A stretch of 64,000 nt of DNA from Lepturacanthus savala. Taxonomy: Eukaryota; Chordata; Actinopteri; Scombriformes; Trichiuridae. The stretch spans positions 27,040,988 to 27,104,987 of the forward strand of contig CM060465.1 of assembly GCA_030544235.1 (NCBI GenBank). Reading direction: 5' to 3'. A model generated the notes under the pieces. That model saw nothing but the letters and a program-made list of their open reading frames with translations. It was not told the DNA's origin and ran no database searches. Below are positions 56,500-64,000 of the stretch, piece after piece. A program made the translations under genes and the position numbers. Numbering within the stretch: position 1 is the stretch's first letter; each line of letters opens with the position of its first letter.

Positions 56500-57130
56500 C
56501 TCAGTTCTCTCCAGAGCCCCCCCAGTGCGGCTTTAGGCTCTACCCTGCTGAATGTCCATGTGACATATGCTGTCATTTCCCCATAGATGAAAGTATCTTC
56601 CAGAACCAAGAGTTCATCTACCGAGGACCACAGAGAATATTTCACTACCTACCCCCTCCTGTGATGTTTAACCTGTCTGAATGACTAGCTAAATCAGTAT
56701 GTTTTTTGTTCTGTCTGGTGTGATAAATGGTGCAGTCTCTTGGGTATGCTAGCAGTTCTTTATTTTTTCATCATGTTATTTTTAGCAGGGCCTTCCCATG
56801 CACTATTTCCTTGCAGCGCTGTGCGTTCGAGACCGTCCACCGAGCCGTCAGATCTCCATCTGCAGATGCCTCTCCTCCTTAATGAAGCACTCATCAGGAA
56901 AAAATAATCTGCTGCCGACTCTGGGCGCTCTAATGGGGGGAAAAAAAACTCTTTCATATTGATAATAGGATTCTGTAATTGAGATTGAGAGATGCACAGA
57001 GGACAAAGTTGACTAAAAAACATCACGTGTTCACTGTGATGTGTTTGAGTGTTTTCAGCCGTCTGAGAGACCAATGATAGCCACTGACTTTTTGTCAGAT
57101 AAAAGCTTTGTGGAGGAGGGAGCGGCTGAA
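56500..57130. promoter_or_regulatory. candidate conserved non-coding block 2
   Basis: Balanced unique sequence with homeodomain-like TAATGA and CTAATGG words. It also has the symmetrical TALE-type motif TGACATATGCTGTCA at 56561-56575. The reverse-strand ORF (56760-57074) has no recognisable domain. Role inferred. Confidence 0.35.
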
Positions 57131-58480
57131 CTCGGGTTTAAGCTGAATGCCAGACTGTGCTGCCAGTAATTATGGGTCTGAAAAAGTCTTGGCGATTTGA
57201 AAAGGAAAATTCCATTTCAGTAGCCACCTCGTACTTATGAAAGCAGGTAGAGGTGAACTTTGAGTCCCGGTCAGACTGTGACATTTACTGAAAATCCTGG
57301 AGCTCTGGCCTTTTAGATTTTCCCAAACATGAAGGCAGCTCCTGTACCTTAGTGTAAGATACTTCCCGCTCCCTGCCCGTCTTCTTCGCGTGTCTTAAGA
57401 GTTGTTGTCATTTTGAGAGACATTTTGTGTTTTTCTTTATCTTTGATGTCTTTCTTTTGAAGTCTATTTCTGAAAATCAACTTCCAAGTTTCTGGAAAAC
57501 AAAACTAATTAGAAATGATTAGAAACAGTAATAATCATGGGAAGACAACATAATACATTAGAGTTATTTTGACATTGTTTTGAGATAGTAAGTCATTGTC
57601 AGTGATGTCAAGATATTGGCCTAAATGAGTAAAATGGAGAATTTTGTCTTTATTCTTTCCATATTCATCAAAACCCAATACTTTTTTCAGATTTTTTTTC
57701 ATTATCAATTAATATTTAAATCTATTGTTAATAGCTCTGAACCAGAAAGTGAGTAAGCATGTCAAACCACTCCTTTTAATTTTTCTGCCAGCTGCATGTG
57801 TATGACTAGTGCACTGCCCATCGGAAGTATGTATTCCTATAGAAAGAGGGAAGCTTAAGTAGATTTGGCCAGAGAAGGGTGTCTTGGACTGTTACCTAGT
57901 CTCACTAGACAATATGTACATTGGATAAGACATGAACATACATTGAGATAGGGAGAAAGGCAGTTATTGTAAGAAAAAGGCTATAATTTATCTTGAAAGT
58001 GCGGATCTCAATCTACATCTCAGTTTTGAAATTGTGTCGATAAGCCAAGTAAGACTAGACTTGTGATAAATCTCTCACTTAGTACCTTTTCCTGTAGAGC
58101 GCAATGATGTTGTTGTTGTTATAGATGTTTATAAATAAATGAGTTTTGGACCAGAAAGAAATGGGACAACGGAGCTTTGAATTGTAACGAAAGCGCTGGG
58201 AATCAACATGAGGAGGAGCGCTGTGATACAGAGGGTTACACTGTAATAAAACACTGTTGCAGCAGGATAGTGCTGTGATACAATATTCTATGGGATTTTA
58301 ACTTTTAATGATAATAATGATGTTTTGAATAGCCATAAATACGCGAGACTCAGACACGCAAACACCCCATGCCTTAATAGATAGATATTGAATCTTAATT
58401 GATAATTGGAGTTCTAATTAACAGCTGTCTGTCACACAGTAAGCTTAACGAAGCAGTGTCAACAGCCCTGTTGTTCACCC
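57131..58480. other. non-coding region between candidate blocks
   Basis: The first about 280 bases continue the balanced composition of block 2. The rest is AT-rich with TTG runs (58107-58118). No gene or transposon is recognised. Confidence 0.5.
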
Positions 58481-58489
58481 TCCTCTTCC

Positions 58490-59395
58490 TCTGTAAACGC
58501 TCAGTCTCTTAAGTCTCCATCAAAATTATATGTGGGTCAGAGCTTTTATATGGCTCCCTGTCTGCTTCCCCTGCAAAGCCCAGAACTGCTGCCGAGGCAG
58601 AAGTGAAGCTGGTTTTGGGGGGAAATCTTGAGCGTCCGGCCGTAATCAGCATCCCCGCTGCCTTGCTGCATCCTTCCCCTGTGGATTTATCGGTCTGGAA
58701 AAGCTTTGGAGTGCCAACATTAGTCACCGGCCGAGATGGAGTCCAGCCCAGAGAAATTCAATTCTAGTAATCGGAGCAAAGGCACACCACAATGTCTCGG
58801 CATGATAGCGGCTAATATGCTGACCTGAGGTCGGCCTCGGGCTCTGCACTCAGTGAATTTGATATTTATATCTTCTGCATCAGGCTCATCTGAATAAATT
58901 GGAAACATTTAGTGGAATTGGGTTTGTTGAACTCCTGACAGATCTGAGAGAAGCCACTTTTATGACTAAAAGTGGCTTCATTCTGAGATGACCGCTCTTT
59001 TACTCCTCTCTGCTCTTTTATGGTGCAGATATAAAAGCAGGGGCTCTTATTTCTGCAGATGCCGCAGTCTAATAACCCCCAATAAGTGTTTATTTATGAT
59101 AACCTGTCAAGTCTATTGCCACAGCTTGTTACTGAGCTGCTTCTGCATATTGGGCACCGGCATGAATACCAATGCACAGAGAGAGATGTGCCGCGTTAAC
59201 TTGTTTGTCACTATGTCGACAATATTAATGCGTTTTCTGCAGACTTGATAAAGACCCCAGCGGAGCTCACTTTTAATGCGCCGTTCTCACCGCGTCTTAA
59301 ACAAAGCCACAAAGAGGCAGGTTGCTCATTCAAAAACAGGAGGAGAATAGAACTACAGAGAAAAGGCTTCACAAACTCTTTCCATTGCCACAAAT
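58490..59395. promoter_or_regulatory. candidate conserved non-coding block 3
   Basis: About 900 bp of balanced unique sequence, the longest such block here. It has an everted AGGTCA-type pair TGACCTGAGGTCG (58822-58834), a perfect 13-bp hairpin (58950-58979) and homeobox-like TAATGCG and TTAATG words. Short ORFs on both strands carry no domain. Role inferred. Confidence 0.4.
58950..58979. other. perfect hairpin, 13-bp arms, 4-base loop
   Basis: GAAGCCACTTTTA (58950-58962) and TAAAAGTGGCTTC (58967-58979) are exact inverted copies around TGAC. The short word TCTGAGA lies on both sides of the hairpin. Too short for a microRNA precursor. Confidence 0.9.
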
Positions 59396-59929
59396 AAATA
59401 AATTAATTAAAAAAAAAGAAAATTCAGGTTTTTGTTTGGAGTCAGTGACCAAGAAGCACATAGTTTTTGAGTGATTTGAGACAATCAATAACTTCTTAAC
59501 CAAGAAGTTTCATTTTTTTAAATCAAATTAAGATTTAATTCTTTAGTTTCACTAAAATTTACTAAAATCTTTGTCCCATATCATTGCAAAGATGAAATCC
59601 AATGGAATACTTTCATGGTTCTTAATATGTACCTGAGCAGCTAATAAGGTGTCTAGCTTGCAAACTATTTCTGTTGGACTATTGTTTTTGGGCTTTCAGT
59701 TTCATCATTTATCTTCTTTTTTTTTTTTCAACATATTATCTATATACAATAATCTATAAGCACGGCGTCTGTCAGTTCTCAAAAGGACGACCTTGTGGAG
59801 ATGCAAATATTCACCTCAGAGCAGTAAATTTTTTTTTTTTTCAATAAATGACGATGAAAGCGTATAGTGAGGATGTCTTTCCTGTTTAAAAGCTGTGTAT
59901 TGCGATTTGGACAATTGGTTAACGAGGTG
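59396..59929. other. AT-rich spacer
   Basis: A/T runs and low-complexity sequence; no feature recognised. Confidence 0.6.
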
Positions 59930-60335
59930 AGAGTCGTTTTTTCATTCCAGCCCGACGTTTGATGAGGCTCCTGCTATGTCAGCCTCTTCATTTAAATGAG
60001 CTGACAGGAAACTTCTGGGAACAAGGCGGTTTAAATGTGAAGCGCTGCGGGGCGCCGAGAGGTGTTGGAAACAGGTCGGCTGCAACACGGAGCGGAAACC
60101 TCGGAGCTCTGCGCCGAGCTTCCTCTGATGATACACTTGTTCTCTGTGAGGGGAAATTATGTGGCGGGCTGTATGGAAGTGTAATGGCAATATGTTCATG
60201 TCAGGATGGATTGTTATGCTAGAATAGATTTTCTTCTCCGGCGCTGGAGATTCCTCCCTCCAGCACATGGCGGGTAACTGATGTCTTACAAAGCCCGGCG
60301 GAAGCAGATCACTGTGGTTAATAGGATGTAACGTA
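59930..60335. promoter_or_regulatory. candidate conserved non-coding block 4
   Basis: Balanced, unique and CpG-containing, with CATTTAAATGAGCTGACAGG and CACTGTGGTTAATAGG (RUNX-like TGTGGTTA). A 176-codon reverse-strand ORF (59942-60472) overlaps but runs through a CT/GT microsatellite and has no domain. Role inferred. Confidence 0.35.
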
Positions 60336-60792
60336 TACTGAGGATGGGAACACTCCTTTGAGGAGGCTGGAGCTCTGTGTGTGTGTAGTACTGTATCTCT
60401 CTCTCTCTGTGTGTGTGTGTCTGATGTGTAAAACTGTTTTAATCCACATTGCTGTTGGTTACTTGCCTCCATTGAGCAGCTGCAGATTTCATGCCTTGCT
60501 CAAGGGCTGCATGTTAATACCACACATGATGCAACTGTTTATGCAGGTTTGAAAGAGGAAGAGCTTAATTTTTTTGCCCGTGTTTGTCATAGTATTCAGT
60601 ATAGAATTCTTGTATTATTCAGATCCTTTATTTGAGTAAAAGTGAGAAATTGCTTCATTACCTGTAAATGTTCAGAAGTGTTATTAGCAAAATGAAATGA
60701 TCAAATTTATCATTGAAAGTATCAAATAAAAGTACTAATTTTGCATACTATGTGATATAGTATATCATACTTGTATGTCATTTTATATTATA
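60336..60792. other. non-coding sequence with CT/GT microsatellite
   Basis: TG and CT runs at 60378-60420, then AT-rich DNA up to the MITE at 60793. Confidence 0.6.
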
Positions 60793-61205
60793 CAGCTCAT
60801 AATAATAGGAGACCACTGCATTTTATTCTGAAATTGTACAACCATTCCATTCCAGTGTCTGTTGAATTCCACATACACTCCTCATTCTGCTTAAAGAATG
60901 AATAGTAAGTGTAACCTAAGTGTAAACATTAGTATTATGTTGTTTTAAAATGAATTTGATCTTGTTTATTTGCATTGTTTGAGGTCTGAAAACATTGTAT
61001 CTTTTTTATTTTGACCTTTTGTCATTTTCTGCAAATAAATGCTCTAAACAATAATATTTTTATTTGGAATTGGGTGGAAATATTGTCACTAGTTTATAGA
61101 CTCAAACAAAAATGTTCCCTTTGCCCCAACACATACTTATAAGTAGTAAAATCAGAAAAACTGATCATTTTGCAGTGGTCTCTTAATTTTTTTTTTCTAG
61201 AGCTG
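60793..61205 (+). mobile_element. TA-flanked MITE, copy 3
   Basis: Starts CAGCTCATAATAATAGGAGA and ends TTTCTAGAGCTG, with TA on both sides and inner GAGACCACTGCA and TGCAGTGGTCTC blocks. Shares GTGTCTGTTGAATTCCA and GCAAATAAATGCTCTAAACA with copy 2. It lacks part of the middle of copies 1 and 2, as expected for an internally deleted copy. Confidence 0.75.
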
Positions 61206-61543
61206 TAGCAATGTAATGTTTAGGTTTATCAATGCAGTGTCAATGTTAGATACTTTGGGGAGATTAATTAAGTTTCACACAATGCACATAGCAAAGAAAA
61301 AAAGAATTTAATATAGGGGGATTTAAGATATATATATTTAATGTAAAATATGAATATCTTCATCCGAAACGGAACTGACACTGCCAGATCAATGTACTGG
61401 AATTAAAAGTGAAATATTTCCCAGAAATGTAGCGGAGTGGAAGTATAAAGTAGCATCAAATGGAAATACTCAAATACCCTTCCATCACTGTGAACCACTT
61501 CATCTGAAAACCACAACTCTATCAAACCAAGACACTCAGACAT

Positions 61544-61574
<31 letters not shown>

Positions 61575-62410
61575 ACACACCGTGTGTCAATTTAAAAAGA
61601 GTTCTGTTTTCTCTGTGATCTGTGAAAGTCCCACTCACGTTCATAAATGTGTTTTTCTTCTTGTTCCTTCAGTTGGGTGTTGATGTGTGTGCAGAGTTTG
61701 TTTTCACATTCATCTGCTGGAGGAGGAAAGTTTCTCTGAGCTCATTGAAAATCTGTTTTTAAGTGGCAGGCCTGTGACAGTGAAGTTAAAGTCGAAACTG
61801 CTATGTGTCATATTTCTTTTCCTCCTGCCATACAGCCGACCCCAGTGGCTGTATGGCAGGCCTGTGGAAACAGAGACTGCAGTCTGCCTACATTAAAGGA
61901 GAATTTTACATTGACAGTCCTGTATTGGGCAAGAAGCAGCGGCTCCCTTCACAGTGATGCCCTATGAAATGGAGGCGGTCGGGTGGGGGGGACCGTTGCC
62001 CTGCTGCGTTTGACCTGTATAAATGTTATTTTTTGCCCGTCAGGCTCAAATCACTCTAATAGACACTCACAGTGAGGAAAATAGGATTCAGATTGAGAAA
62101 TGTCATAATTCTCCTTTAAGCCTCCTAAATCCCGCTTTCAATTAAAAACTGTCCGTTTCTGCAGTGGATTCCTGACATTCTTTTTTTTTTTTTTTTTCCA
62201 TTGCGAGCAGATTAAAACCATTTGAGCAGGGGTGACCCGACAGCCGCGTGGCTAGGGCACATACTGAACCATATGGGACTGCATGCTCCGAGCAGTCCCC
62301 AGTTGGAATCCCGGCTGTCCGACGCTTCCTGCACGTCATTGCACTGCTGTCTTTCTATAATCTAACAAAAAACAGTTTGAGCAGAAAAAGGCAGTTTGAA
62401 AAACTGTTTG
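61206..62410. other. non-coding region
   Basis: CA microsatellite at 61543-61580. The phrase TATGGCAGGCCTGTG occurs at about 61850 close to the related GTGGCAGGCCTGTG at 61762, so there is a short direct repeat. T run at 62182-62198. A duplicated GTTTGAGCAGAAAAAGGC occurs near 62375 and 62405. No gene is seen. Confidence 0.55.
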
Positions 62411-62945
62411 AGCAGAAAAAGGCGGCTGATCAGCACGTTTGACTCTGCCGTCAAAGTAGACGATTTGCAGATTTAACCGGGCTTACTGTGGACATGGACC
62501 CGGTAACAAGTGGCCAAGGCTTCATTTATCTCCTGGGGAAACATATTAAATGGGATTCTCTAATCTCCGACTGATGTCTTCCCACCTACTGATGGAGAAA
62601 GTGTTGAGGGAGTACAGCGCAGCGTTGATAATGTTTCATTTGAAATCTTGTGATGCGGCGGTAATAGCTGTAGCAGATCTCCAGAGTGAGGACAGTGGAC
62701 CTCCAGACGAGGCTGTTAGCTGTTAGCTGGGGGCAGCGGTGCATGGCTGCCGCCGCCGCCACTGCTGCCGCCGCCGGCTGGTCGTCATTTCACGCCTGTC
62801 TGGGCTTCCTGGTGCACGCTGTGAAAAGCAAAATGGATGAAAAACTCTGTCCGGGGAGAACAGACTGTGATGTGTTTTCAGTGTCCAATCACCAAACCCG
62901 TGGTGAAAATTGACAGAACGAAAACTCCTTTCTGTGACGCCTGAG
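62411..62945. promoter_or_regulatory. candidate conserved non-coding block 5
   Basis: Balanced unique sequence with a GCC-rich triplet tract (62746-62777). An ORF (62686-62913) crosses the triplet tract but has no domain. Role inferred from composition. Confidence 0.3.
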
Positions 62946-63460
62946 CTTGGACCTACTGCCGGTTGCAGTCCACCAGGCTCATGTTATTTTGTGATTAAGT
63001 GTTACATATGTGGGAACAAACTGTCCTTTTTATTTGAGAAGTATGGTGTAAATGTAAAACTGATCAGTACAATACTGTCTGTGCATAAGATCAACTGAAC
63101 CATGTCAGATCCTAGTGAGATCATCTCATAATCAAATTCAGACCCCAGACAATAAATCCCATCACCCGACCCAAACCAGTTATTCACTTTAGACTACTTT
63201 TTTTTGTAACTCGGGCAATATAAAAAATACATCTGGTGATTTTTGTTGTAAATAAATCTCATGTTTGGAGCCAAAACTAACAATCAACTGATCTACTCTT
63301 CTATATCCCTTGGATATAGAAGTCTCTTAAAATATGTCTTTAAAAAAATATGTCTCTGAGCCACAGCGCTGCACTGGGCCACATGTTTATTCATCCTTAA
63401 AGAGTGTAGTTTAAAAAAAACAAAAAAAACAATGTCAAATCTTCACTTTCTGGAAAGTAT
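62946..63460. other. AT-rich spacer
   Basis: No feature recognised. Confidence 0.6.
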
Positions 63461-63830
63461 TTCCGTGTCAGGAATGGCCACCGCTCCGTTAAACCCACTC
63501 TGCTAGTTTGTGACTTTGAAAAACTGGCGATTGGAGAGGTCATGAGGCTCGAGCAGCCTGGTAACTGTGTGCAAGCTTATTGACAGTGATATCACGACAG
63601 CAAACCAGATGCGACCTCTAGGACATATGGACATGCCGGGATGCATGGAGCCGCTATTCTGGGCAACACAAAGACGGCTGTAACTATGATATGCAGTATA
63701 TGCTCTTGATTTGACATCTAACAAACACCGTGCACATGAACATTTGGGACAAAAATATCATTGGAGTCAGAGAAAACCCATCGTCTGAGTTAATTTCTGC
63801 CTTAAACTTATTTACGTTGACACGAGGAAG
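63461..63830. promoter_or_regulatory. candidate conserved non-coding block 6
   Basis: Balanced unique sequence with GCTTATTGACAGTGATATCA (a TTGACAG TALE-like site) and GTAACTATGATATGCAGTAT. No coding content. Role inferred. Confidence 0.3.
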
Positions 63831-64000
63831 AAAAGGGCAAACACCAAACAACCCATAGTCAGTCGTTGGTTGAACACAATGGTTGTATTTTCATGCACTT
63901 CCACGTATCACATATTGGTGCAGTAATTGTCCTGCTCCCCCTCTTGTTTCCTTTGTGTTTTTTCTGTTTCTCTCATGCTGCTGCATCGACCCGTTCTCCC

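Noticed and set aside
58950..58979. Hairpin as a microRNA precursor
   Set aside because: The stem is only 13 bp; a precursor needs a much longer imperfect stem.

Overview
The window is nuclear DNA of a ray-finned (teleost) fish. Two genes with vertebrate GT-AG exon structure lie on the + strand. Around them is AT-rich intronic and intergenic DNA full of microsatellites, minisatellites, MITE-like DNA transposons, a tRNA-derived SINE and hAT remnants of teleost type. Nothing looks prokaryotic or viral.

Region 1 (1 to about 23450): znf609, the zinc finger protein 609 orthologue (a or b copy not resolved). Seven coding exons (346-1065, 10242-10467, 11952-12039, 13217-15365, 16426-16807, 18029-18373, 20931-21004) join in frame to 1327 codons plus stop. 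The first coding exon (226-1065) corresponds to the human exon that forms circ-ZNF609. If this exon is joined to itself, the frame stays open across the junction and stops after 14 extra codons.

Region 2 (about 25790 to 49600): a gramd2a-like gene. A GC-rich non-coding first exon ends at 25940. Eleven coding exons between 33460 and 47207 encode about 316 residues: an acidic N-terminus, a GRAM domain, a linker and one C-terminal membrane anchor. The acceptor of the exon at 44143 is a pure TG repeat with no pyrimidine tract. The presumed 3'UTR holds a roughly 0.95 kb minisatellite.

Region 3 (about 49600 to 64000): no protein-coding gene seen. A small GC-rich promoter-like patch at 52210-52340 has an overlapping E-box/CRE and good splice donors on both strands, so it may be the first exon of a neighbouring gene. 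From 54.5 kb onward, balanced-composition unique blocks alternate with AT-rich DNA and transposon remnants, which resembles a cluster of conserved non-coding elements in a large intron or gene desert.

The two genes are not known to act together: ZNF609 is a nuclear transcription co-regulator, and GRAMD2A is an ER-plasma membrane contact-site protein. Exon assignments rest on reading frame, splice signals and remembered human protein sequences; no database search was run.
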